A stretch of DNA of 64,000 bases from Globodera rostochiensis (taxonomy: Eukaryota; Nematoda; Chromadorea; Rhabditida; Heteroderidae). The translations under genes and the position numbers were made by a program. Shown here in pieces: positions 44,127-56,993 of this stretch. Within the stretch, counting starts at the first letter, position 1. Every line of letters starts with the position of its first letter. The notes beneath the pieces are model-generated. The model ran no database searches. It saw only the letters and a list, made by a program, of their open reading frames with translations, and was not told the origin of the DNA. The stretch covers positions 2,724,449 to 2,788,448 of the forward strand of contig JAEVLN010000011.1 in the NCBI GenBank assembly GCA_018350325.1. The letters run 5' to 3'.

Positions 44127-44693
44127 CGCAATTTGATTAAAGTGTTCGCTTTGTCTAATTGAGTCGCCCTTTTGTACCATTTTGGTTATTCGGCGTTTTG
44201 TCCCATTTGCTCTTTCCAAATTTATTATTTAATAATTTTTTGTTTGTTTGTTTTACTTTGGCATACAAAAATAATGACAGGAATGTACGGAGAAATTTTA
44301 TGAATAAAGTTTCCATAATAGAAGCGCTGTACTATAATAGAAATAGACAGAATTTGTTGAATGGGTGGATGTTCGCAATTGGAAACAAAAACATGCAAAA
44401 TCAGACATCGCACATATTTGGTATCGGTGGTGGTATCATAATGAATGGAACATACAAAACAAATCACCAATTGTGGGGACTTTTAATGCTTTGGTTTTAT
44501 CGCCCAGGGGGACGCAGTTGGGGAAACAGCGGCGCCAAAATGATTTAAGAGGCCGGGAGCGGAGAGTTGCGAACAAAAAAAAGAAAATGAGGGAAAAATT
44601 GCAAAATTCTGAGCCAACTCCCCCCGGACCCCTCCCCTCCCCCCGTCCGTCGTGGACTGGCTGCGCCCCAGGCCTCCCATTCGTCCATCTTCT
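44127..44693. other. Convergent 3' spacer
   Basis: Lies between the 3' ends of the TPM-domain and CCCH genes. It is T- and A-rich with GAATAAAG at about 44303. Both overlapping open frames here (81 and 129 codons) are on opposite strands over the same bases and neither shows splice or family support. Confidence 0.5.
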
Positions 44694-45853
44694 TCAGTTG
44701 TCGCTTCCGCCCTGCTCCAACCCCGCCTCCTCGCGGTTCCGCTTCCGCGTCCCCCCCACTCCCTCCTCAGCCGACGACGCGTTTTGTTGGCCCGACGCGC
44801 CTCCTCCGGCCGAGTTGGACTCGGCCGCCTGTTGTTGGCTAAGAAGTCCGTCCAATTGAGGCCCAATCATTTGCCCTTCCTTTTTGTATGAGTTTTGCTG
44901 TGAGGTCGTCGCAGAAGCAGCTGCTGCAGCTGAAGAAGAGCAATGAGAACAAATCAAAGCTATGGATTTTGCTCACATTACAATTTGGACTCGACTAAAA
45001 CAATGTGATGAACCAAATCATTCAGTTACATATTGTTATTGCCCAATCATTCCCGCCCATGTCAATGTCATTTTATCTCCCCACCCCCTCAGACGTTGAG
45101 GCCAGAACCACTCTCTCACTATAAAATCCAAGGGGACATAAACAAAAGCGGTCCATTCGAGGTCCCGACTTGGACCAACTTGGCGAGTATCAATAGGGGG
45201 AGGCTTTAAGGAAGTCATTAAACTAATTTAAGTCACAAACCCGCGGCAGCGGCTGCTGCGGCAGCGGCCGCTGCTTCGACGGACGATCCGTCGCCATTGG
45301 CACTCATCGCTTGCGCAGCCGCGTAATAACTGGCAAAATCGGCAGATGACCCGTCCTGAAATTTAAAATGTTTAGTTTTCAGTATGTTTGTGCAATTACC
45401 GCCGCCATTTTGCGTAGTTCAGCGTCGCCATGAGCCCATCGGCACTGCTCGCCGTTGTTGCAGAAGCCGCGTTGTTGCCAAAATGTGCACAGCGATGTCT
45501 TATAATAGCGGCCCATTGATTCTTCCTGCCTGAAATTGCTACAAACAAACATTTTTGACATTTGTTAATTTTATGCATTAAACTCTAAAAGTAAACAAAA
45601 CAAAACAAAATGTGAATCCGACTTCGAAGTACATATGCTACCTGTAGTTCAACTCTTTGATGCCATGCGCGTAATGGCACTGCTTCCCCCGTGCGCAGAG
45701 TCCCTCCATTAGCCAAATGTTGCACAATGTACTTTTGTATTTGGCCGGCAGTTGTTGCTGCTGACCACCGGCCGCCGCAACTCCCATCTGTTGGAATTGG
45801 CTGTAATAAGCCTGAAGCAGTTGCTGCTGCTGTTGTTGCTGATACGCGTTCAT
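44694..45853 (-). CDS. Tandem CCCH zinc-finger RNA-binding protein (TIS11/OMA type)
   Basis: Four exons, about 250 residues. It starts MNAYQQQQQQQLLQAYYSQF. Finger 1 is C-NIWLMEGL-C-ARGKQ-C-HYA-H and finger 2 is C-TFWQQRGF-C-NNGEQ-C-RWA-H, both exactly C-x8-C-x5-C-x3-H. Each is preceded by a lead-in (YKSTLCN, YYKTSLC), as in TTP/TIS11 proteins that bind AU-rich 3' UTRs. Exon 3 encodes DGSSADFASYYAAAQAM and a 12-residue Ala run; exon 4 joins in phase (ASATTSQQNSYKKEGQ) and ends EEAGLEQGGSDN-stop. In nematodes this family includes OMA-1, POS-1 and MEX-type germline and maternal regulators. Which one is orthologous cannot be decided here. The Gln and Ala runs are low complexity. Confidence 0.85.
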
Positions 45854-46597
45854 TGCTGCGGTCGGTCAGTTAGTCAGACGCCTTCTTCTCAGTGATGGCG
45901 GTCAGTCAATTTGATTGATTGGGTGTTGGCCAGTCTGACTGGAAATGGCAAAGTCCGATTGAATTTGGTCGGCTGGTCACAACAAAATTAAATTAGTCAT
46001 TGCATAAATATGTGAACAAATCGCCGTCCAATCCAAAACTAAAAATAAAGCAGTTCAAAGCGTTGGAATACCAACAAAAATTAATTCTTTGAATTGGACG
46101 TCGAATAGGTGTAAAATTAAGTCAAATATGATTAATAAATTGATACGTATTCATTTTACATTCATTGTTGTATATAATAAAGTCTACTAATTGATTATTT
46201 ATTGTAAATTAATCATAAATATGATTAAGTATAAATGACATTTAAAATATATAGGGAAAAAGTCGGAAGGCATTAAAAAGTATAAAATATAATTGTTTGA
46301 AGTAAGCCAACTCTGGGTTAGGAGGCAGCGAATGGCAAGCAAAAGGAGGAAATACTGTACAAAACGAGTAAATGTTCGCCGGGACTTGCTTTTATGGCGG
46401 TCCCCCTTCTCCTCTAGCCGCTGAAGGCCGACCCATCGACGGCGGACGGTCCGACTGAAAGCGACAGGGAAAAGTGTCTTTTGCAGGACACCGTAACCAA
46501 AACGGGGCCCTACGCGGGAGTTGCAAAGGGTCCCCAGGACAGATCATCCCAGATAACGCCAGACCAGAACAGAAACTTTGTATTGTGTTGTACACGC
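45854..46597. other. Intergenic, AT-rich
   Basis: Holds the CCCH gene promoter side and the 3' end of the APC gene. Between 46100 and 46260 it is very AT-rich. The minus-strand open frame at 46392-46601 (SFCSGLALSGMICPGDPL) has no start context or family match and directly follows the APC stop, so I treat it as untranslated. Confidence 0.5.
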
Positions 46598-49500
46598 TCA
46601 ACTCCCGCGAGACGAAGGAACTGAGTGAGTGACCTTTGCCAATTTGAATATGTTCGGCTTTGGTGCCAACGGAGGCGCCTTTTGCGTTCTCATCGAAGAA
46701 CGCGTTGTCGTCGGCCTTTTAAGCAAAGAATTGGCGGACATCCCCGTCAAATCTGCTGTTTTAGAGCACCGATCCAAATGCGTAGCTGCGGCGGACGGCC
46801 GCGGTATTGAGGACTGAGAGTGGGTCTTCTTCAAGGAAAAGCGGCTAAACGGAAGAAAACACTTACAATTAGCACAGTCTAATTAGTCTCTCCGTCCGCT
46901 ATTACCTCCTCTCCGGGTGGTCTTCGCCCATTTTCGGACTGCTCGCTGCGCCGCAGTCCACAACCATCCACTGAGCTCCGAACTCGGCGTCCACGTCGGC
47001 CGGCAATTCTGTGAAAACCTTCTGCGAAAACCCTCCCTTCGCATAGCCATCGACCAAATCGCAATGCTTTTGCTCCGTGCGATCAATCGATGCCTGACTT
47101 TTGGATTCGTTGAAACCCACAAACTCTCTGGTGTCGTTGTTTCTGTTCGGATGCGGCATCATCAAAGCAATGCTTTGCTCCAAAAGGCAGTCACCCCCAA
47201 CTGACGAGAATTGAGAATGAACGACAATTAAAGTAATTAACTGAAACTTCTGGATTTGGCCTTTTGCTCCTGATCTTTGTTCCGGACGGGCGATTTGGAT
47301 GGACTATTTGAAGAGATCGGCGTCGTGTTTAGAGTAAAATGTTCGTTTACAGAGGCGTGACATTGCGTCGTTGGCTTCGGCATGTAATTGCGAATTACGT
47401 CGTCCAAAAAAGCGTCGTTAACACTAAACAATGGAAAGACCGATTAAGTTTGTGTGGTTTAAAGAGCCAAAATGTTTTAAGATTATTAATTCCAAAAAAG
47501 TGCTTCAGAGAATTCCCCCCCCCACGGTTTGTGCATTCATCAACCTGTTGGTACTTGCGTTCTCCGCCAAAGTGTCTCCGCTGTTTGTATTCTCCGAATT
47601 ATTGTCGTCGTTGGCCTGGGCATTTTTAATCTTTTTTCGATGTTCAATCGCCTCGACGACACTCTGTCCATTTTCGTCAAAGACAATTGGCCTACTCTCT
47701 CCGACAACACGGGGCCCAATCTTTCCATTTTTGCCCTCGTCCTCATCCTCCTCCAAAGCTTTTTTGATTAGCAGCTGAAAGCAATTATTTGTTACTGCAA
47801 ATTTGCTAAAAAAGTTGCCCCCCCTACTCCACAAAGTTTTCAGTTTTCAGACAAACCCTTCGAATTTAATTTGTAATCGTCAGAAAATGGTTACCGCCAT
47901 CGCCTCTAATTGGAAGGGTTTGTGCCCAACACATTGTGAAGGCGAGTCGGGCAAATCGGACGGACTTGCGGGTGAGTCGGCCCCGCTGCTCCTCCGCGAG
48001 TTGAAAGAGGTCGAACGGACCGATGGCCATTCTTCGCCATTCTGAAAAGAAAGAAGGAAATTACAAAGAAATCTTTTTGATTGTAATACAAATTGCCGAA
48101 GTCTAATAGGAAAAAGCATACAGCGACACCATCGACTGATCTGGAATGGAAGGAGCTCTGCGGACTGCCGTCTCGAGTGCATTGTACACTGGTGGAAAGG
48201 TCCTGCCCCGCCTCTATTAGGGGCTCCGTGACAAATGCGCTCTCTTCCGGCGTCTCCCCGACGTCCGCTTCGTTGCTGGACAGCCTCAATTCCTCGCGGT
48301 TTTCGTCCGCCATTTGTCCATTCTGAGCCCTGCCACTTTGCTGCACGTTTTGTTCTGTACAATCACAAAAAAATCATTAATCAAAAGACCAAAAATGCCT
48401 GAATTTAAGTGGCAATTCTGCTGCCTGAGCACACCCTTCGGCATTTCCATTGGACTTTTCGCGGTGTTATGCTCTTTCTGTGCCTTGAAAAAGTTCTGTT
48501 GCGCCGCCCTCGGCAGAGTGTTGTAATGCACGGCGAAGTCACCACCGCCGCCGGGGATTTGATGACGATGTTGACCGAAATGATTGGCTGAATTTCAAAA
48601 CATCACAAATTTGCCAACCGAAAGCAGACCAGACCACCTTCAACCGATGTCAAGGCACAGTTCCAACCGACCACCGAACTGAACATCCCATTTTGGAGTG
48701 CGACTGCCTGATAGTAAACGGAATTGATCATGTCGATGAGCGTTCGTGCTGCTCGAACGATGCCTTCGTTTGTGTTTTTGGTTAAGAACTGGATCTGCAA
48801 CGGAAAAAGCAGCATTTGAATAGGGCTTTTAATGATTAAATCACATTCTGTAAACAGCTCTTGTGGCACAACAATTCGTGCGCGGCGTATGGATGTCGGC
48901 AGAGAATGGAGAGGGCGGCCAGTGCGTCGATGATCAGATCAGAAGAGGACGAATAAATTTGGTGCAGGAGAGCCCGGACAACACCGCTACCCAAAGTTTT
49001 GGAGAAGAGTTCGGGGTACTGGATGATGAAGGCTAATGAGTTGCAATAATCTTGGAGTAAAATCAAAAAATGTTGAATAATCACTGCATAAGTGCTTGAA
49101 AATGCCGATGGCAGCCTGAATCAGTGGCACTTCGCGAGGGTCTACGACCATAATGCGCAACAAAAGCGGCACAAAGGAGGGGAAGTCATGGCACATCACG
49201 CGTTTGTTCTCAATCGGACTCTCCGCCAAATTCCACAGAGCCGAGAAGAGTTTGTACAGCCGCTGCTTCTGCGAATGTTCCAAATTCATCGAAGCGTTGC
49301 GCTGTCCGTCGCCCATAATCAAAGTGACGACACGGACCAACGGGGGCACAGTAATGGCCAATTGAGGGCCAAACGAAAGGTCGGACTTTTTGTCGGCGTT
49401 GTACGAAACATTTTGAACCAGACCGGCGTAATACTGAAAGGAGTTGGCTTAAGTCAAGGCACAAACTGAGCAACCTGGTCAAGATACGGGACATTGGCGA

Positions 49501-50285
49501 TAATGTCGGACACCCGACGGAGAAAGGCGATGTTTGAGCACAATCTGGACTTGGCCTCTCTCTGTTGATAGACAACGTTCATCAAGGCATTTGCGATTTC
49601 GCGGCGCATTTTCCCGCACTTTTCATAAGCATCAACGTTCAGACCAAAAGTAGCAACGTCGAGCACAAGCAGTTCAGTTATTGCCTCGACAAGGCCTAAA
49701 GAATACAAAATGAAAAAAACAACAACATTTGGTTGAACTCACAGAGCATCCTTTGCGTCTTTCTATTCTCCAACGCTATCACCGGACCGACGTATTGATC
49801 GTGGGAAAGTGACGTCGTCTGCTTGAGTGCCTTCAAAGTTTTGTCGACGTACTGACCCAATAAATGCTTAGAGGCGCCATTCTTCAGGAAAAATAAGTGG
49901 CTCAAAATTTCAGAGGCATTGTGCAGAATTTGGAGGGCGTTTTGCCTAAAAACGAAAAAATAAACAAACAAAAATAAGTTTATGAGTCATACCTTTTATT
50001 TTGGGACTCCTCCGTCAGGTAAATTTGTTTCAATTGTTTTAAAACTGTTAGACTCTTTTTGTATGGCGCTCCATTCGACGTCGCATCTTTGTAATTGGAA
50101 GTGATCAGTGCAAATAATTCGTCAACCAATTGTTCGAATGTTATCGCATTCTGTTGAGACATCATTTTCTGTTTCTGTTGCTGTTGCTGCTGTTGGGAGT
50201 TTGGCAAATGACTGCCAGAAAACGACGATGGTTTTGGTTGGTTTGAATAGGAAGGCGAACCGGGTTCCAATTCATCGCTGATCAT
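46598..50285 (-). CDS. apr-1: APC (adenomatous polyposis coli) homologue, APR-1-like
   Basis: Wnt-pathway scaffold that controls beta-catenin and microtubules. The tentative ATG at 50285 gives MISDELEPGSPSYSNQ, then a Gln run and an N-terminal helical part. The armadillo repeats follow: EAITELLVLDVATFGLNVDA, KMRREIANALMNVVYQQREA, YKLFSALWNLAESPIENKRV, IQAAIGIFKHLCSDY, DLIIDALAALSILCRHPYAA and FLTKNTNEGIVRAARTLIDM. The pairs IAELLQVD / TxRRYAGMALTNLTF and SALWNLSxxxxENK are APC-specific, which separates it from beta-catenin. Later exons (GGGGDFAVHYNTLPRAAQQN; EEWPSVRSTSFNSRR; RPIVFDENGQSVVEAIEHRK; NDAFLDDVIRNYMPKPT) are acidic then basic, and the last ends KPNIFKLAKVTHSVPSSRGS-stop. Exons after the ARM block are joined by phase only and could belong to a separate short gene. 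Confidence 0.75.
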
Positions 50286-50384
50286 CACGTGGCATGCCAA
50301 CAGAGCTGACAGCCAACCACGCAATAATCTAAAACTGACATAAAATTGTGTCAAACAAAAGGCAATACATAATATGTACATACG

Positions 50385-50925
50385 AGAGTGTGGGTCGTTT
50401 GGGCGCTGCCCTTTGGGCGCCGGGGACGTTTGGGCGCCGCTGTTTGGGCGCTCGGACGTTTGGGCGCCAGTAACATTTTTTTACAAGGAGCAGATCGAAT
50501 TGCAGAATCGGCTACCGGTCCGAGTGCCGAAATGGTCCGAGTACCGAATAGTGCAAATACAGTCCGAGTACCGAATAGAATAAAAAATATCCGAGTGCCG
50601 AACGTCCCAGTGCCGAAAAGTCTGAGTGCCGAATAGAACAAAAACTGTCCGAGTACCGAATAGAATAAATATCCGAGTGCCGAACGTCCCAGTGCCGAAA
50701 AGTCTGAGTGCCGAATAGAACAAAAACTGTCCGAGTACCGAATAGAATAAATATCCGAGTGCCGAACGTCCCAGTGCCGAAAAGTCTGAGTGCCGAATAG
50801 AACAAAAACTGTCCGAGTACCGAATAGAATAAAAAATATCCGAGTGCCGAACGTCCCAGTGCCGAAAAGTCTGAGTGCCGAATAGAACAAAAACTGTCCG
50901 AGTGCCGAATAGAACAAATTTAAGC
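50385..50925. repeat. 82-bp tandem array upstream of APC gene
   Basis: From about 50515 to 50925 there are four to five copies of an 82-bp unit made of GTCCGAGTACCGAATAGAAT, AAATATCCGAGTGCCGAACG, TCCCAGTGCCGAAAAGTCTG and AGTGCCGAATAGAACAAAAA. Within the unit the CGAGTGCCGAA theme itself repeats, so it is a two-level repeat. The 50395-50475 flank carries several TTTGGGCGCC motifs. Long Phe/Gly/Thr-rich open frames on the minus strand come from the repeat and are not genes. Confidence 0.88.
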
Positions 50926-51004
50926 CAAAGGTTGAATTCCTATGGTAAAGAGCGTACTAAAACTTTTTACAACACCGAACGCAACACGTGTCGAAACACA
51001 AAAC

Positions 51005-51260
51005 GGGACCTTTCGGTTCGCTGTTTGGGCGCCACCGTTTCAGCGCGGGGACCTTTCGGTTCGGCTGTTTGGGCGCCACCGTTTCAGCGCGGGGACTTTT
51101 CGGTTCGGCTGTTTGGGCCCCACCGTTTCAGCGCGGGGACTTTTCGGTTCGGCTGTTTGGGCGCCACCGTTTCAGCGCGGGGACTTTTCGGCGGCTGTTT
51201 GGGCGCCACCGTTTCAGCGCGAGGACCTTTCGGTTCGGCTGTTTAGGCGCCTCCGTCTCG
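51005..51260. repeat. 44-bp GC-rich tandem array
   Basis: Five to six copies of a unit containing TTTCGGTTCGGCTGTTTGGG then CGCCACCGTTTCAGCGCGGGGA. It shares the GTTTGGGCGCC motif with the 50395-50475 segment on the far side of the 82-bp array. The plus-strand open frames (AVWAPPFQRGDFSVRLFG) are by-products. Confidence 0.88.
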
Positions 51261-51583
51261 GCGCTTTATTCAGTAAACACACCCCGGGAAGGTGAAAAAT
51301 GGCCGAAAGAACATCAAATCAGGTTCGGGCCTTTTGAGGCAACTGGGCGTAAAAATAATTTGGACTATTTCAATTGTGGGGATATTCCGTTTAATTTTCC
51401 GACTTTTGAGCCAGAAAAACAAATTAACGACTTGCCACCATCGGTACTATTCTTTTGCCAATACTTTATTTTCCTTTTGTGAGAAATTTTATTCAGCCAA
51501 TAGAAAATTTATGAATATGATTTATTTTATATCTGTTTTCCAAAACTATTCTTCTCCGCGATGGATATATTCTTATAAACTCT
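51261..51583. other. Spacer after arrays
   Basis: AT-rich sequence after the GC-rich arrays and before the stop codon of the phosphorylase kinase gene. No exon or further repeat seen. Confidence 0.5.
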
Positions 51584-54500
51584 TCACATTATTGAGCATT
51601 CCTCTTCGGGTTTGCGCAATAAACTATTTCTGAGGCCGATGGTGTGTTTGGTATTTGTGTCTTTGAGTAATTTGTCGACAACTATCTGAAAAAAGGGTAT
51701 TAATTAACACGGTTTGAGTCCCCCCCCCTTAAATGTTCATTTAATTCCTACCCGTATGAGGTAAGAGGAAGTTGACGCGGCGGAAGGGTCGTCGTCGATT
51801 GCGTAGAAAGGCGCCATGTCCACGCGGTCTTTGATCCTCCTTTCTTCGCAGAACATGTTGAATGCTTGTTTCAACAGCTAAGAAGTTAAAATATTTTGTT
51901 TTGTAAGCCGAATAACGGATGTTTACAGTACCAGATCACAGTCCAACGCCCCAACAAAATAAACTTCCTGAAATTTTTTGTTTGGCTGAAAGCAAAGCTT
52001 CTCGCGTCCTTTACCGAATTCCGTTCCATTATGGTAGCAACAATGCAAAACAATTCGACAATGAGCTGACGATACTCGGGGTTAGCAATGTCACTCATCA
52101 TGGACTCTGAGAAGGGGGGGGGGCACACAACGCTTTAGAAACACAGACAGCACAGCAATTTACCTATTTTATAGGAGAAGTTGAGTTCGTGTTGCGTCAT
52201 AACGTGCAGAGTTGGGTACTGTAAGTTACGTATTTTAGGAGAGCCTTTTTTTGTTGTTGCAAAAGCTCAGAAATTGCACGGCTCTGTCTCTAGTATATGT
52301 CCTTAAATTTGGCATTGGCCTAACCTGTGGAAGGACATGACCAGAAATGACCATGCCTTGTTCAACCCGCTCGAGTATCTGAAACAGTTTTGTTTTCAAA
52401 AATAACGGATTCGTTTTGACCTTCCAAACTCTGTCGTACAAATTGGTCGGAACACGGTTCAATGCTCCGTTCAATTTTTTCATTTGCAAAGGCGAACTAA
52501 ACTTTTAATACTGCCGAAAAACACCCCAACATTTGAATTTACAACAGTTTCCAGACATCTTGCTTTGTCATAAGTTCCGAAAGCAGGTTTTTGACAATTG
52601 TCGGAGGCAAATCAAAAGCGACGATTTCTTTTCCATTTTCTGCAAAAAAAACAAACAATGGGTTAAAAACCCAAATTACCCAAATCTCTTAAAACGGAGG
52701 CCGGACAAACGCGTTCGAAAAACTCCACCAGGTCATGTGTCGTCGTCGCCATTGGTGCTGCATCTCTTCCGTTGCTAGGTTCTCGACGATTCTTATAGTC
52801 TTCTTTGGCAAAGTTCAAAAGCATATCAATCGCATCAGTGTACCTTTAAATTTTAAAGGAAAAAATATTTTGAAGATGCAAAATTTTTTATTGCACACAA
52901 AAGTGATTTAATAAAAGTATACCATGCCAAACGAATGGTGAGAACCCCGTCAAAGGAGGCTGTTTTTTGTGTTATCTAAAAATAAATGTTTTTATTATTT
53001 AAGAAAGAAAAAACCATTAAAAATGCAAACCAAATCCGAGCAGGCGATTATAAGCTCCTGCTGGAAGACAGCAGCGTGCGGCTCATGACAGCTGTCGAAC
53101 AACGCATTTTGCAATTCGAGAGGAGTCGAAGGAGAACTGACGGTGACTTCTTTGCAAGATTTTTGCCCGATAATAACCTCAAGCAGAATTTTGGCCCATT
53201 AAAGCTAAAGAGCAATTTAACAAAAATTCACTAATTGATTGGAAATGTTAGTAATTCGCTCGCTCACCTGTTTTCCACGGACCAAAAGATTAGTTACGGA
53301 ACTTAAGAAAATGAAAACTCAACAAATACGTTCATGGAACTTACGGTGCCAAACTGATGACAGTTTTGCGCAATTTGGCTGCACAGTAACGCACCAACCA
53401 CCAATATCGGCATTGGCACGCTTGGCTATAGACACGTTCCATTCGGCTCCCAAGAGTCTCTTAAACAAAATCGAATGCCGTCCTTTTGACGTGTCTGTCT
53501 CAGATACCTCCTTGCACAACAAAAGTGCCGGGATAGCGTGTCTGCATTATTGCTATCTGACAAATGGCGTTTTCGGGAAGGAAGGCGAACAAAAAAACTC
53601 ACGGCGAATGCGATTCCTCGGAGATTGTCAGTGTTGTTTCTGGCGATTAATTGATACTAAAGTTATGATCTGGTGTCAGACCATATTTAAAAAATTGCGG
53701 ACGAACGACTGACTAATTCATGGTCTTCCTTTGCACTCATTTCCTGCTCCGCTAAACCATCCGCATTTTCTGGCGGTATGTTTCTCAGGTTGGTTCGCGA
53801 TCTGAACTGTGCTTCATTGGCGTCGATCTCTTCGAGGGGGTCGACGTCGAATTCGACATCATCCGGGTCCACCATGTCGATCTTCAAAATGACACTATCC
53901 CATGTACGAATAATGTACAAACATGTTCAATGCAGCCCGTGTTGATGAGTTGCTTAAACGTAAGTAGATGATTGGGTACCCGACATTTGCGGATTTATAT
54001 TTTATTATGTAATTTTAAAATGGCGTTTTCAGGCGCAACGAGCAATAGTCACGCTTACGCTATCCGAAAATGTCGCGACACAAAGTGAAAATTACATGAA
54101 TTCGTCCAAGCCGAACTCGAACGCCGTTCACAAAACCATTTTTAAGTTTCACCAAAAGATCCAACATATTAGCAAAATATCTGAAACACAAACAAAGCAA
54201 AATTAACAAAATTTGACGCTCACTCTCCGGCGACATTTTCCTCGCGCAAAATCATGCAGAAAGTTGGCCTAAAACGAAATACATATCATTTTGTAGGTTT
54301 ATTCAATTGTTGAATGTCAAACAAATTGTGCTTTTTCCCACCTGCCAGTCAATTTCCATCGTCTTGCTATAAACTCCAAATCGCCCTAAACAGCAAAAGA
54401 AAATTCAAGTCCTAAAAGTTGGTAGTCGAAGCCAAAGACCTTTATGTCCTCAATTAAAGTCGATGAGTCTGCGTTTGTGTAAAAATCCTTCAGTTCGAAT

Positions 54501-56993
54501 ATGAGAGGGTAGAGAACGACGGTGTTTCCGCAAATGCGAAATATTTTTGACGTATTCAACGGACCCAAAGGTCTCAACGGACGCCCTCGGAGGCCCAGTT
54601 TTTGGTCCTGGCCCAAATGCTCGAACAGCTTCACCATCCTCCAGGAAGGCCAAATCTGAAAAAAGTGAAGGTAAGATAAATTCCTAGAAAGAGACGTTGC
54701 TCGACCTCTTCCACTTGACTGACCTGAACGGGTTCAACTTCGTGAGGGGTTTGTGTTGTGATACCGAAGGTTGAGAGCACCATTTGTAGTTGGACCGATT
54801 CGGAGATCAACGCAATCTGCACTACTGGATTCCCTTTCATCCGCCCCTTTTAAGAAAAAAACTCATTTAAGGAAACAAGAAATACAAAATGCACATGAAA
54901 AGCAGAAGATGGCATAACCGGCATATTTCTTGGTCGTTGCCCTGCAGGTAAATGCCTATAAATCGGGTCAATGTCGCTGAAGTGAATAAGCCTCTCCTCT
55001 TAAAGTAAAGAGATCAAACGGCGTTTTGTTTATGAATAAGCCGTACTCAGCAGTAATCCAACCACAAGCACAGCATTAGACCAAAGATGGTGGCCGAACT
55101 CAGCGTGAGGAATCGGAAAAAATGGCTGACTGTTCAACGTTTCGCGCTCACTCTTCATGTGCTCCTCGCTGATGCAGTAACACTCGGGACAAACTAACAT
55201 ACAATCATCATCTTCATCTACAAATTTGTTAAAATAAAATTAGAAATTCGGATATATTTTAACTGATCGTGCTATTGTTGCTGCTTTTTCTGACCAAAAG
55301 TTGCTCGAATTTCTTCCAATATTTATCCGCCAAAGAGTTATCGCCTTTGAAAAAGGCTAAAAATACGAATTTGAAAGTGCGAAAAAAAAGTTGTGCATTA
55401 TTACCAGTGATGGAAATGCAGGCCAAAAACTGGAAAATTTCCGTATGAATTCGTTTAGAGAAAACTTGGGGGAAAATATTATTCTAAAAAAACAGCACTT
55501 GCTGCCCCTTTGAATATACCATCGGAAATTGGCTCTCAATCCCTGAAAATTGCACGGTCTCCTCGGCCTCGTAAAATCGGCGTGTCGTATCCTCCAACTC
55601 CGTGCGAAATCCGTCCCTGAGAAAGCGTCGCAGTCCAAACCGTCCCTCGAGGTGTCGTAGACACTTGTTGAGTGTCGTCTCAAACTTCTGGTCGTCGTGC
55701 GTCGCAAAAGCAGGCCATCCGATGGTCAGAATCAACGAGGCGTCCGTGTTCTTGGAGTTGGACTCCCGGGGCAACAAAGTCTCAAAGGTCGTCCGGTTGC
55801 GATTGTGTCCGTCAATGTCTGATTTAATTTTTTTAAACCAATAAAGAAATAATAAAATAAGTTAAATCTGTGCATGTCATGTGAAAAGATAACGTTTAAC
55901 TGACCAACATAAATGACTGAATCGCTGGTGCCCTTATTTCCATAAGCGTTAAAGCCGTTGACGGACTCGAGAGCGGCCTGTTTAAAGAGTGAGAGATGGT
56001 GAATGCGAAAATCAAGACCAGAAATACTCTAACATAGCGAATTTTGAATCAGATGCCGCGGCATGCCAAAGTAGCCTACCTTGACAAATCCCAGGCTGGA
56101 CGAATGTAGTTCCGGAAATCCCCGGTTGTAGCGAGTCCCTCTCTCCCAAATGCCAAAATCCGGCGTTCGATAAGTGCGTTCAATGTAAAAGACAAGATTC
56201 TGCAGAAAGGCGACTTCGTGAGCCGTGTAAATGATTTGCGTTCCGGCCACAGTCATTTCGACCAGAATGAGGATGAAAAGAGCTATCAAATCCATTTGCA
56301 AGTGCGGAAAGGGCACATTGCCCAACTCGGCCCCCGTCTGAAGATCGAACCGTGAATGAAGCGCGAATTCCGGCGAATTGTTCATTTTGAAGCAGTTCAG
56401 CTAAACGAACAGAAAAAAGGTCAAATTTAATGCTGAAACTTCAAAGAACCCGAACAACCCGCCCACCAACTACTCGGTGTGCAAAATTTTCTATTTGTGA
56501 GGCATAACAACCCGGTTAATGAATGCTAACCTTTTCCACCTGTTGCATCCAACAAAACAACACGCCGCGCATACCCTTTACGGCGGTTTGGCACAACTCC
56601 GTCTCCCTTCCGCGATCATCGTCTAATCGCCTTTTAAAGCCAAAAAGAACAAATTAGAAATGATATGTAAATCTAATACATTACATTAATCAAAAGGTTA
56701 TATATTAGTTTATAATCAATTCATTGAAACAAAGCGTACTTGTACGCCAGGGAGCAAGCCCAGCAAGCGAGTGAACAGTAAATGGTGTCCCTCGCGTAGC
56801 CAAAGTCGGAACCCTTTGAGTAACGCGGAAACAGACCGGTAGTCACACTTTGGTGGTCAATTATCAGTCGCCTGACTGTTTTTTCATTTCTGATTGGCAC
56901 CAAATTCGTTACTCTACCCAACTCAAAAATGCTATCAACATCTACCCTCAGGCGCTCCAACGAATTTGCTTTAGTTGTATTCGATGAAGGCAT
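51584..56993 (-). CDS. PHKB: Phosphorylase b kinase regulatory subunit beta
   Basis: Regulatory subunit of the kinase that activates glycogen phosphorylase. Landmarks in order: [20 protein letters not shown] and [13 protein letters not shown] (N-terminal glucoamylase-like fold), [181 protein letters not shown] and GIExxFP favour beta over alpha. The C end reads [14 protein letters not shown], a CaaX prenylation box; both large subunits are known to be farnesylated. The ATG at 56993 gives [17 protein letters not shown]; an upstream in-frame stretch (FDETLKLLN) leaves the start open. Last gene of a four-gene minus-strand cluster. Confidence 0.88.

Noticed and set aside
49000..50285. Beta-catenin identity for the armadillo gene
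   Set aside because: The repeats match APC-specific wording (ITELLVLD, REIANALMNV, SALWNLAESPIENK) better than beta-catenin.
50351..50917. 188-codon minus frame rich in Phe/Tyr/Gly/Thr
   Set aside because: Generated by the 82-bp tandem array; the other two frames are also open.
51584..56993. Phosphorylase kinase alpha identity
   Set aside because: GLFP, the YC pair and GIExxFP agree with the beta subunit; alpha has GLLP and a different N end.
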